From contig JAILAO010000181.1 in NCBI GenBank assembly GCA_024681565.1, positions 1 to 14,382 on the forward strand: 14,382 bases of DNA. The letters run 5' to 3'. Each line of letters starts with the position of its first letter. The stretch's first letter is position 1. The position numbers and the translations under genes are program-made. Positions 6,914-14,273 of the stretch are shown in pieces. The notes under the pieces were generated by a model. It saw only the letters and a program-made list of their open reading frames with translations. It did not search any database and was not told the DNA's origin. This DNA is from Bacteroidales bacterium. GTDB lineage: Bacteria; Bacteroidota; Bacteroidia; Bacteroidales; UBA932.

Positions 6914-7150
6914 ATGACACAGGAAGCTATCTACGACAAACTCAAGGAGATCCTCAAGACCGTGAAGCCCAAGATGGATCCCGCCCGGATCTCGATGGAC
7001 GCCGCCCTGACCACCGACCTCGGCATCGATTCGCTGTCCATGCTGCTGCTCTCGCTGGCCATCGAGCATGAATTCGGATTCCAGTTCCAGACCCAGGAAC
7101 CCTTCAAGACGGTCCGCGAAGTCGTCGCTTACATCGAAAAGGCAATATAA
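6914..7150 (+). CDS. Acyl carrier protein (specialised, paired with the acyl ligase)
   Basis: A 78-residue four-helix carrier protein. The LGIDSLSM motif places the 4'-phosphopantetheine attachment at Ser40, to be modified by a holo-ACP synthase encoded elsewhere. The length and the predicted helices (about 2-17, 38-53, 58-61, 65-77) are normal for an ACP. It is unlikely to be the housekeeping AcpP. It is not beside fabF/fabG genes, and the recognition helix after Ser40 reads SMLLLSLAIEHEFGF, much less acidic than the DxVELVMALEEEF-type helix of AcpP. This implies a restricted set of partners, presumably the ligase 4 nt upstream and perhaps the divergent GNAT protein. The 60-nt gap after its stop shows no clear hairpin. 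Confidence 0.93.
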   Translation: MTQEAIYDKLKEILKTVKPKMDPARISMDAALTTDLGIDSLSMLLLSLAIEHEFGFQFQTQEPFKTVREVVAYIEKAI

Positions 7151-7158
7151 GGCCGTTC

Positions 7159-7189
7159 TTTCATATTTCCGCCGGAATTGCTAACTTGG
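7159..7189 (+). promoter_or_regulatory. Possible promoter for the tricorn-like protease gene
   Basis: TTTC (7159-7162) is followed after 19 nt by TAACTTGG (7182-7189). Each element differs from the Bacteroidota consensus (TTTG / TAnnTTTG) by one base. A start near 7196 would leave a 15-nt leader. The protease gene could also receive read-through from the ACP gene, since no terminator is evident between them. Confidence 0.35.
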
Positions 7190-7210
7190 CACTTCATTTA
7201 CGGTTGAAAT

Positions 7211-10200
7211 ATGAAAAAAAGTCTTCTCCTCCTCTCACTCCTGTGCGGGGCCACCCTCGGCCTGGCTGCACAGGAGTCTCCGCTTTGGATCCGCAAGAAC
7301 GCCGTCTCTCCGGACGGCAAGAGCATTGTTTTCTGCTACAAGGGCGATCTCTGGGTCGTCCCGTCCGAAGGCGGCCGGGCCCTCCAGGTCACCAGCAACC
7401 CGGCCTATGACACCGACCCGGTCTGGACACCCGACAGCCGGCAGATCGTCTTCAGCTCCTACCGCGAGGGGAGCAAAGACATCTTCCGCACTTCCGCGGA
7501 AGGCGGCACGCCGGTGCGCCTGACGGATTACCCGGGCAACGAGACCCCCAAGGCGGTGCGGGCCGACGGCAGCGTGGTCTTCACGGCCAACCTGCAGCCG
7601 GATGTGCAGTACGGAGGATTCCCGGGCGACGGCCAGGTCTATACGGTCGGCCCGGAGGGCGGACGGCCGCAGCTGCTCTGCTCCGTGACAATGTCCGAGA
7701 TCAGCCTCCGCCCCGACGGAGCCATCCTCTATGAAGATTACAAGGGCTATGAGGATCCCTTCCGCAAGCACCATACTTCCTCCGTCACCCGGGACATCTG
7801 GCTCTGGCAGGACGGCGCCTTCCGGCAACTGTCCGCTTTTGCCGGCGAAGACCGGCAGCCGGTCTGGGCGGCCGACGGACAGGCCTATTACTATCTGAGC
7901 GAGCAGGGCGGCAAGACCCTCAACCTCTTCCGCAGCAGCATCGCCGCGCCGGACCGGAACGTCCAACTGACCTTCGCCGAGAAGGACCCCGTCCGCTACA
8001 TTTCCGTCTCGGCAGACGGCCTGATCAGCTATTCCCAGAACGGAGAGCTTTACACCCTGCGCGAAGGCGGGCAGCCCCGCAGGCTCGAGATCAGCGTCAT
8101 CCGTGACGAGAACGAACGCGACCTGGTCAAGAACTCCTACACCGGCGGCGCCACGGACATGGCCGTCTCGCCGGACGGCAAGGAAGTCGCCGTCGTGATC
8201 CGCGGGGATGTCTTCGTGACCTCCACCGAGTTCAGCACCACCCGGCGCATCACCAACACCGCCGAGCAGGAGCGCGGCGTCAGCTTCGGCGCCGACGGCC
8301 GCGAACTCTATTACGCCGCCGAACGCAACGGGCACTGGGGTATCTGGCGCACCGTCCTCACCGGGAAAGACGAAAAACTGTTCACCTACGCCGTCAAGAC
8401 GAAGGAAGAACTCTTCTCCGATCCCGGGGAGACCTGTTTCCAGCCGGAAGTGTCCCCGGACGGGAAATGGGTCGCCTACCTGCGCGACCGCACCGAACTC
8501 GTGGTCAAGCCTGCGAAGGGCGGGGCCGCCAAATCCCTGCTCAAAGGGGCCAATTACTCCTACAGCGACGGCGACCAGGAATTCACCTGGAGCCCCGACA
8601 GCCATTATCTGCTGGCCACCTATCAGGCTGACGGCGGCTGGAACAACCCCGACGTCGCCCTCATCGACATCGACAACGGCCAGATCACCAACCTGACCCG
8701 GAGCGGCTATTCCGACGCCTCCTTCCGCTGGGCCCTCGACGGCAAGGCCATGACCTGGCAGTCCGACAAGAACGGCTACCGGAGCCACGGCAGCTGGGGC
8801 GCCCACGACGACATCTACATCATGTTCTTCGACGGCAAGGCACAGACCGCGTTCCTGCAGGACAAGGAGGACGAGCAGATCGAGAAACTCCTGTCCGGCA
8901 AGACGGAGAAGCAGCTGGCCAAGGAAGAGAAGAAAGACAGCCTGGCCAAGGAAAAGCCCAAGAAGCTCGAACTGCTGCTGGACGGACGCGAGGAGCGCAT
9001 CCGCCGCCTGACCGGCACCTCCGGCAACTACGGCGACTTCTACCTGTCCAAGGACGGGCACAGTCTGTATTACGTCGGCCCGACCGAAAGCGGCGCCGCC
9101 CTGCTGGTCAAGGACCTGCGCGAAGGCAGCACCAAGGTGCTCGCCCGCGGTGTCACCGGACGGATCACCCCGTCCAAGGACGGTTCCGAGATCTTCGTCT
9201 TCTCCGGCCGCGGGATCTCCAAGGTGACCCTCGCCAACGGACAGGCCAAGCAGATCGCTTTCTCGGGCGATTATGAATTCAAGCCCAAGGCCGAACGGAC
9301 CTATATGTTCGAGCATATCTGGAAGCAGGTCAAGGAGAAATTCTACGATCCGCAGCTGCATGGTGCCGACTGGGACTACTACCACGGCAACTATGCCCGG
9401 TTCCTCCCCTATATCGAGAACTACTTCGATTTCCAGGAGATGCTCTCCGAGATGCTGGGCGAGCTCAACGGTTCCCATACGGGAGCCCGCTACCGCCCGG
9501 CCGGCGGCGAAACCCTCGGGCGGCTCGGCGTGCTGTATGACTGGTCGTACGGCGGCGAGGGCATCCGCATCGCCGAGGTCCTGCCCGGCGGCGTCCTGAA
9601 CCTCGCCGACAGCGGCATCAAGGCCGGAGACCTGATCACGGCCATCGAAGGCCACGCCATCGGCGCCGGCGAGAACTGGATCCCGCTCCTGGCCGGCAAG
9701 GCCGGCAAGAAGATCGCCGTCACCGTCAAGACCGGCGGCAAGGAGAAAGAACTCATCGTCAAACCGGTCGCCTCCGAATCCGACCTGCTGTACCGCCGCT
9801 GGGTCCGCCAGCGGGAGGAGATGGTCGAGCGCCTGTCCGGCGGCCGCATCGGTTATGTCCACGTGGAGGGCATGGATTCCCCCAGTTTCCGCGAGGTGTA
9901 TTCCAAGGCCCTGGGCAAGTACCGGACTTGCGAAGCGCTGATCGTCGACACCCGCCACAACGGCGGCGGATGGCTCCATGACGACCTGGTGACCCTGCTC
10001 GGCGGCAAGGCTTACGCCCGCTTCGAACCGCGCGGACAGTACATCGGCACGGAGCCCTACAGCAAGTGGACCAAGCCTTCCTGCGTTTTGGTCTGCGAAG
10101 ACAATTACTCCGATGCCTGCGGATTCCCGTATGCCTACCGGGCCCTCGGCCTGGGCAAGCTCATCGGCACCCCCGTTCCGGGTACGATGACCGCCGTGTG

Positions 10201-10405
10201 GTGGGAGACCCAGATTCACAACCAGATCGTCTTCGGCATCCCGCAGGTGGGCGTCATGGGCGTCAAGGAAGGCCGCTACATCGAGAACATGCAGCTCGAA
10301 CCGGACATCCTGGTGCATAACGATCCCGCCTCCGTGCTCGCCGGTGAGGACAAGCAGCTGGAGGCGGCCGTACGGGAAATGCTGGAAGAGGTCAGCGGAC
10401 GATAA
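7211..10405 (+). CDS. Exported tricorn-like protease with beta-propellers, PDZ and S41 peptidase domain
   Basis: A 1064-residue periplasmic peptidase of the tricorn/S41 family, probably trimming peptides. MKKSLLLLSLLCGATLGLAA is a signal peptide cleaved around residue 19-20. Residues about 25-550 carry TolB/WD-like propeller blades with SPDGK-type repeats (for example 33-37, about 319-323 and 415-419), and a Lys/Glu-rich linker follows at about 550-596. A PDZ-like domain lies at about 768-840 (GGVLNLADSGIKAGDLITAI). The peptidase core has Ser755-His756 in NGSHTGARY, the probable nucleophile Ser967 in DNYSDACGFPY, and Glu1025 in YIENMQLEPDI, corresponding to tricorn Ser745/His746, Ser965 and Glu1023 by my alignment. 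The family is common in Bacteroidota as a secreted version of the archaeal cytosolic enzyme. Its last 14 bases overlap the end of the convergent GH2 gene. Confidence 0.93.
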   Translation: MKKSLLLLSLLCGATLGLAAQESPLWIRKNAVSPDGKSIVFCYKGDLWVVPSEGGRALQVTSNPAYDTDPVWTPDSRQIVFSSYREGSKDIFRTSAEGGTPVRLTDYPGNETPKAVRADGSVVFTANLQPDVQYGGFPGDGQVYTVGPEGGRPQLLCSVTMSEISLRPDGAILYEDYKGYEDPFRKHHTSSVTRDIWLWQDGAFRQLSAFAGEDRQPVWAADGQAYYYLSEQGGKTLNLFRSSIAAPDRNVQLTFAEKDPVRYISVSADGLISYSQNGELYTLREGGQPRRLEISVIRDENERDLVKNSYTGGATDMAVSPDGKEVAVVIRGDVFVTSTEFSTTRRITNTAEQERGVSFGADGRELYYAAERNGHWGIWRTVLTGKDEKLFTYAVKTKEELFSDPGETCFQPEVSPDGKWVAYLRDRTELVVKPAKGGAAKSLLKGANYSYSDGDQEFTWSPDSHYLLATYQADGGWNNPDVALIDIDNGQITNLTRSGYSDASFRWALDGKAMTWQSDKNGYRSHGSWGAHDDIYIMFFDGKAQTAFLQDKEDEQIEKLLSGKTEKQLAKEEKKDSLAKEKPKKLELLLDGREERIRRLTGTSGNYGDFYLSKDGHSLYYVGPTESGAALLVKDLREGSTKVLARGVTGRITPSKDGSEIFVFSGRGISKVTLANGQAKQIAFSGDYEFKPKAERTYMFEHIWKQVKEKFYDPQLHGADWDYYHGNYARFLPYIENYFDFQEMLSEMLGELNGSHTGARYRPAGGETLGRLGVLYDWSYGGEGIRIAEVLPGGVLNLADSGIKAGDLITAIEGHAIGAGENWIPLLAGKAGKKIAVTVKTGGKEKELIVKPVASESDLLYRRWVRQREEMVERLSGGRIGYVHVEGMDSPSFREVYSKALGKYRTCEALIVDTRHNGGGWLHDDLVTLLGGKAYARFEPRGQYIGTEPYSKWTKPSCVLVCEDNYSDACGFPYAYRALGLGKLIGTPVPGTMTAVWWETQIHNQIVFGIPQVGVMGVKEGRYIENMQLEPDILVHNDPASVLAGEDKQLEAAVREMLEEVSGR

Positions 10406-12764
10406 GCAGGATCTCGGCGTCAGGCAGGCCCTCCGCCGAGGCGATGACCCGCAAGGGTCCCGCCGAGCGGCCGGCCTGCACGACGGCCTGGGCCCGGCCC
10501 AGGAAAGTCGGTTTGTCGGCGCGCAACTGCGCTCCGCTGTCCGCCGTATCACCGTTGTCCATGCAGAGGAAGCGTCCCGCTCCCTCGACGCGGACACGGA
10601 CCGGGCGGTCGGCATCCGGCACGACAAGCCCCTGCGCATCCACCAGTTCCATCTCTACATAGGAAAGGTCCTGGCCGTCGGCGGCCAGGTCGGCACGGTC
10701 CGTGTGCAGGCGCAGCGCCACCGCCTCTCCGGCCGTCCGCAATTCGTCGGAAGCCGCTTCGGTTCCGCCGTTGTAACCCTGCGCCCGGATCTTTCCGGCC
10801 TTGTAAGGCGTGCGCCATTTGACGGTATTGTTGGGGTAATCCGCCGTCCGGCGCACCCCCAGCGAAACTTCGTTGACAAAGAGCTCCACCGCCTCGCAGT
10901 TGGTGAACACGTCCACTTCCACCATCTGGGGATTGTCGTGGCGCGGGAAATTCCAGTGCGAGGCCAGCAGCGGCCAGGTCCACATGTCCTTGCCGCGGTC
11001 CAGCGGCAGGGAAGGGTCCTCCACCGCGATCTTCACGATCGGATCGTCCTTCCAGACGGCCCGGAAGAAGGCCGCCGAAGGTTTCTCGTGCATGCACATA
11101 TCATAGATGCCGGTCGGCCAGGCCTTGCTCGGCCAGCCGGAGGACTCGCCCCAGTAGTCGATGGCCGCCCACATGAAGTAGCCGAAGATGAAATCCCGGG
11201 AGGCATAGTCGTACCAGGGATTGCGCTCGATGTATTCGCGCATCCGTTCCCGCCCGGGCGAATAATACGGGAAGACCTCCGAGCCATAGATGATCCGGTC
11301 CGGGAACTGCGCATGGTCGCTGTCATAGAAAGGTTCCTGGTAATTGTAACCCACCACCTCCACGGCGGAGTTGAAGCCGTTCCTGTCGAACGTGCGCCGG
11401 TAGTCCGGCGCCGTGGTCACGGCGACCCTGCGCGTCGGGTCCAGCCGTTCGCATTCCGCGCGGAGCGCGGCGAGCCGGGCCGTGCCCTCCCCGCTCACGT
11501 CCCCCTGCTCGCGGGTCTCGTTGCCCACGCTCCAGAGCACGACGCAGGGGTGGTTGCGGTCGCGCAGCACCATCGCGGCCAGGTCCGCTTTCCACCAGTC
11601 GTCATACCATTCCGCATAGTAACCGCTCTTCCATTTGTCGAAAGACTCGTCGATCACCAGCATTCCGATGCGGTCGCACCAGTCCAGGAACTCCCGGGCG
11701 GGCGGATTGTGGCTGCAGCGGATGGCGTTGAAGCCCGTCTCCTTCATCAGGCGGATACGGCGCTCGTGGGCACGGTCGGGGATGGCGGCACCCAGCGAAC
11801 CGGCGTCCTGGTGGATGTCGCCCCCCTTCATCTTGACGCTGCGTCCGTTGAGGAAGAACCCTTTGTCCGGATCGAAGCGGATGTCCCGGATGCCGAACGG
11901 CGTCTCACAGCGGTCCACGACCCGGCCGCCCCGGCGCAGGGTCGTGATCAGGGTGTAGAGCTGCGGTGTGTCCAGGTCCCAGAGCGCCGGGGCATCGAGC
12001 ACGAACTCCTGCGCGACCACTTCCTGCCCGGCAGCCGGGAGCGACGCCTCGGACGTGCGCCGCAGGATGATCCGGCCCGCGGGATCCGCCAGCTCGCTCG
12101 TGAGCCGGACCGCCACGGGCTTGGCGGTATCGTTCTCCAGACGCGTCTCCACCCGCACGGACGCCTGCTCCGCACGCACGGAAGGCGTCGTCACGCTGGT
12201 TCCCCACAGGCCCACATGGACGGGATCCGTGACATTGAGCCAGACATGCCGGTAGATGCCGCTGCCGGAGTACCAGCGGGAAGTCGGACAGTCCCGGTGG
12301 TCCACCCGGACGGCGACGACGTTGTCCCGGCCGGGCTCCAGCTCATCCGTAATATCCACGGCAAATGCCGTATAACCATAGGGATGGAAAAATACCTCGC
12401 GGCCATTCACATACACGGTCGCCCGATGATAGACGCCGTCGAATTCCAGGCTGACACGGCGGCCTTTCCAGGCGGCCGGTACGGCAAAGGACTTGCGGTA
12501 CCAGCCCAGTCCGCCCTGCATGAAGCCCATCGCCCCGCTGCCCCCCTCCTGGGGAGAAAGGTACGGCAGCGTCATGCTCCAGTCGTGGGGCAGCTGGACT
12601 TCCGTCCAGGCACTGTCGTCGAAGTCCGGAGCGGCGGCGCCGGCCGGGGCCGTCAGGGTGAATTTCCAGTCGAAATCGAAGCTTTGGTGCAGTCGCTCCG
12701 CAGCGGAGCCGGTCAGACAAAGGCAAAAGGCCAGACAGGCCAGGAAGGATCGTTTGGGTCGCAT
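10392..12764 (-). CDS. Secreted glycoside hydrolase family 2 enzyme (probable beta-galactosidase)
   Basis: A 790-residue retaining glycosidase. MRPKRSFLACLAFCLCLTGS begins an Ala-ending signal peptide, likely cleaved after Ala22, so it acts in the periplasm or outside. The GH2 order is complete: sugar-binding jelly roll (about 25-180, with LPHDW at 58-62 and NGREVFFHPYGY), immunoglobulin-like domain (about 183-290), and a TIM barrel (about 295-600) with GGDIHQDAGSLGAA (314-327) and RCSHNPP (349-355). The acid/base is Glu416 in WSVGNE and the nucleophile Glu496 in IIYGSE. After the barrel come a DUF4982-like domain (about 612-667, VDVFTNCEAVELFVNEVSLG) and a further Ig/invasin-like C-terminal domain (about 680-790), an arrangement typical of Bacteroidota beta-galactosidases. 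Beta-mannosidase or beta-glucuronidase activity cannot be ruled out. It has its own strong promoter and is not in an obvious sus-type locus here. Confidence 0.93.
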   Translation of the reverse strand: MRPKRSFLACLAFCLCLTGSAAERLHQSFDFDWKFTLTAPAGAAAPDFDDSAWTEVQLPHDWSMTLPYLSPQEGGSGAMGFMQGGLGWYRKSFAVPAAWKGRRVSLEFDGVYHRATVYVNGREVFFHPYGYTAFAVDITDELEPGRDNVVAVRVDHRDCPTSRWYSGSGIYRHVWLNVTDPVHVGLWGTSVTTPSVRAEQASVRVETRLENDTAKPVAVRLTSELADPAGRIILRRTSEASLPAAGQEVVAQEFVLDAPALWDLDTPQLYTLITTLRRGGRVVDRCETPFGIRDIRFDPDKGFFLNGRSVKMKGGDIHQDAGSLGAAIPDRAHERRIRLMKETGFNAIRCSHNPPAREFLDWCDRIGMLVIDESFDKWKSGYYAEWYDDWWKADLAAMVLRDRNHPCVVLWSVGNETREQGDVSGEGTARLAALRAECERLDPTRRVAVTTAPDYRRTFDRNGFNSAVEVVGYNYQEPFYDSDHAQFPDRIIYGSEVFPYYSPGRERMREYIERNPWYDYASRDFIFGYFMWAAIDYWGESSGWPSKAWPTGIYDMCMHEKPSAAFFRAVWKDDPIVKIAVEDPSLPLDRGKDMWTWPLLASHWNFPRHDNPQMVEVDVFTNCEAVELFVNEVSLGVRRTADYPNNTVKWRTPYKAGKIRAQGYNGGTEAASDELRTAGEAVALRLHTDRADLAADGQDLSYVEMELVDAQGLVVPDADRPVRVRVEGAGRFLCMDNGDTADSGAQLRADKPTFLGRAQAVVQAGRSAGPLRVIASAEGLPDAEILLIVR

Positions 12765-12788
12765 GGCAGTGTTTCGGGTTAGCTACAA

Positions 12789-12820
12789 CAAAAATAATCA
12801 TATTCCACAGCTTTCGCAAA
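12789..12820 (-). promoter_or_regulatory. Predicted promoter for the GH2 gene
   Basis: On the minus strand TTTG (12820-12817) and TATTTTTG (12796-12789) are separated by exactly 20 nt. This is a full match to the Bacteroidota -33/-7 consensus and the best promoter in the window. The expected start near 12782 leaves about 18 nt to the ATG at 12764. Confidence 0.65.
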
Positions 12821-12827
12821 AAGGAAA

Positions 12828-12859
12828 ATTGGACATGCCGAAAAAAATATCTACCTTTA
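12828..12859 (+). promoter_or_regulatory. Predicted promoter for purA
   Basis: ATTG (12828-12831) is followed after 20 nt by TACCTTTA (12852-12859), one mismatch in each element from TTTG / TAnnTTTG. A start near 12866 gives a leader of about 32 nt. It sits 7 nt from the divergent GH2 -33 element in the 133-nt gap. Confidence 0.45.
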
Positions 12860-12897
12860 TAAGTTGGATTGTAATACCAGTAATAATTATTGTTGAC

Positions 12898-14163
12898 ATG
12901 AAGAAAATCGACGTCGTACTCGGCCTCCAGTGGGGAGACGAGGGAAAAGGCAAGGTGGTCGATGTCCTGACCCCGGACTATAAAGTAATCGCACGCTTCC
13001 AAGGCGGTCCCAACGCCGGGCACTCCCTGGTGTTTGACGGAGACGGCTTCGTCCTCCACACCGTGCCCTCCGGCATCTTCCGTCCGGATTCGGTCAACGT
13101 CATCGGCAACGGCGTGGTCATCGACCCCGTGATCCTGATGGACGAGATCGGCGCTATCGAGAAGAAGGCCGGGAGCATCACCGACAAGCTGCTGATCTCC
13201 AAGCGCGCACACCTCATCCTCCCGACGCACCGGATGCTGGATGCGGCGAGCGAGGCCGCCAAGGGCAAGTCCAAGATCGGCTCCACCCTCAAGGGCATCG
13301 GCCCGACCTATATGGACAAGACCGGCCGGAACGGCCTGCGTATCGGAGACATCCTCTCCCCGGAGTTCCAGGCCCGCTACGAAGCCCTGAAGAACAAGCA
13401 CTTCGGGCTGCTCGCACAGTATGATTTCGAATATGACATCACCGAATACGAAAAGCAGTGGATGCAGGCCGTCGAGGCGCTGAAGCGTTTCCGCTTCATC
13501 GAAAGCGAACTCGTCATCAACAAATATCTCGACGACGACGTGCCCGTGCTGGCCGAGGGCGCCCAGGGGTCGATGCTCGACATCGATTTCGGCACCTATC
13601 CCTTCGTCACCTCCTCCAACACGATGACCGCCGGCGTCTGCACCGGCCTCGGCGTAGCGCCGAACCGCGTCGGCAAGGTGATGGGAATCTTCAAGGCCTA
13701 CTGTACCCGCGTAGGCAGCGGCCCGTTCCCGACCGAACTGTTCGACGAGACCGGGGAAAGCCTGCGTCAGATCGGGCATGAATACGGTGCCACGACCGGC
13801 CGTCCGCGCCGTTGCGGCTGGCTCGACCTCGTCGCGCTCAAGTACGCCGTGATGATGAACGGCGTCAGCGAACTCATCATGATGAAGGCCGACGTGCTCA
13901 ACTGTTTCAAGACCATCAAACTGGCCGTCGCCTACGAGATCGGCGGGCAGCAGGTGGACTACTTCCCCTTCGAGAGCGGAGAGGAAGTCACCCCGGTGTA
14001 TAAGGAATTCCCGGGCTGGGACTGTGACATCTGCAGCGTACGCAATTATGCCGATTTCCCGCAGGAGCTCAAAGACTATATTGCTTTCATCGAGCAGGAG
14101 ACCGGATGCCCCGTCAAGATCATTTCGGTCGGTCCCGACCGCAAGGAAATCGTTATCCGGTAA
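12898..14163 (+). CDS. purA: Adenylosuccinate synthetase PurA
   Basis: Cytoplasmic GTP-dependent enzyme joining IMP and L-aspartate to adenylosuccinate, the first committed step to AMP. The 421-residue product has the defining sequences: LGLQWGDEGKGKVVD with catalytic Asp14, QGGPNAGHS with His42 as the other catalytic residue, VIGNGVVIDP, GIGPTYMDK, AEGAQGSMLDIDFGTYPFVT, RVGSGPFPTE, TGRPRRCGW and the C-terminal SVGPDRKEIVIR. The open frame continues far upstream to 12493, but that part is antisense to the GH2 gene. The start at 12898 (MKKIDVVLGLQWG) fits the family N-terminus and the predicted promoter. No Shine-Dalgarno is present and the leader is AT-rich, as usual in this phylum. The next gene is purB, convergent, so the neighbouring purine enzymes are not one operon. 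Confidence 0.98.
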   Translation: MKKIDVVLGLQWGDEGKGKVVDVLTPDYKVIARFQGGPNAGHSLVFDGDGFVLHTVPSGIFRPDSVNVIGNGVVIDPVILMDEIGAIEKKAGSITDKLLISKRAHLILPTHRMLDAASEAAKGKSKIGSTLKGIGPTYMDKTGRNGLRIGDILSPEFQARYEALKNKHFGLLAQYDFEYDITEYEKQWMQAVEALKRFRFIESELVINKYLDDDVPVLAEGAQGSMLDIDFGTYPFVTSSNTMTAGVCTGLGVAPNRVGKVMGIFKAYCTRVGSGPFPTELFDETGESLRQIGHEYGATTGRPRRCGWLDLVALKYAVMMNGVSELIMMKADVLNCFKTIKLAVAYEIGGQQVDYFPFESGEEVTPVYKEFPGWDCDICSVRNYADFPQELKDYIAFIEQETGCPVKIISVGPDRKEIVIR

Positions 14164-14189
14164 TTTTACTTTGCCGCCGGTACAGGTTC

Positions 14190-14238
14190 TCCCCGGAAAG
14201 CTGAAAAATCCCCCACTTCGGGAAAAGCTTTCCGGGGA
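14190..14238. terminator. Inverted repeat between convergent purA and purB, possible bidirectional terminator
   Basis: TCCCCGGAAAGCT (14190-14202) and AGCTTTCCGGGGA (14226-14238) are exact 13-nt inverted arms around a 23-nt loop. A smaller TCCC/GGGA pairing (14209-14212 with 14220-14223) can form inside the loop, and imperfect pairing (GGTACAGGTT with AACTGTATCC) can extend the stem outward. It fills the 110-nt convergent gap, which suits termination from both sides, although neither strand shows a clear U-run after the stem. Confidence 0.5.
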
Positions 14239-14273
14239 CAACTGTATCCGGTTGCCGTTGCGGCTGCAAAACG

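Noticed and set aside
7235..10639. A 1134-codon open frame antisense to the tricorn-like protease gene.
   Set aside because: The sense frame has clear signal peptide, propeller, PDZ and peptidase motifs. The antisense product is low-complexity, rich in Gly, Val, Ala, Asp and Glu without motifs, as expected from third-position GC bias.
10344..12782. An 812-codon open frame antisense to the GH2 gene.
   Set aside because: The GH2 catalytic residues and domain order on the other strand are complete; this is a GC-bias shadow.
12493..12897. An N-terminal extension of purA by 135 codons.
   Set aside because: The extension overlaps the GH2 coding region on the other strand, crosses the intergenic gap and its promoters, and is not part of the PurA family; MKKIDVVLGLQWG at 12898 is the conserved start.
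12343..14241. A 632-codon minus-strand open frame spanning purA and the GH2 upstream gap.
   Set aside because: It is antisense to purA, its last part is the GH2 coding region in another frame, and it lacks any domain.
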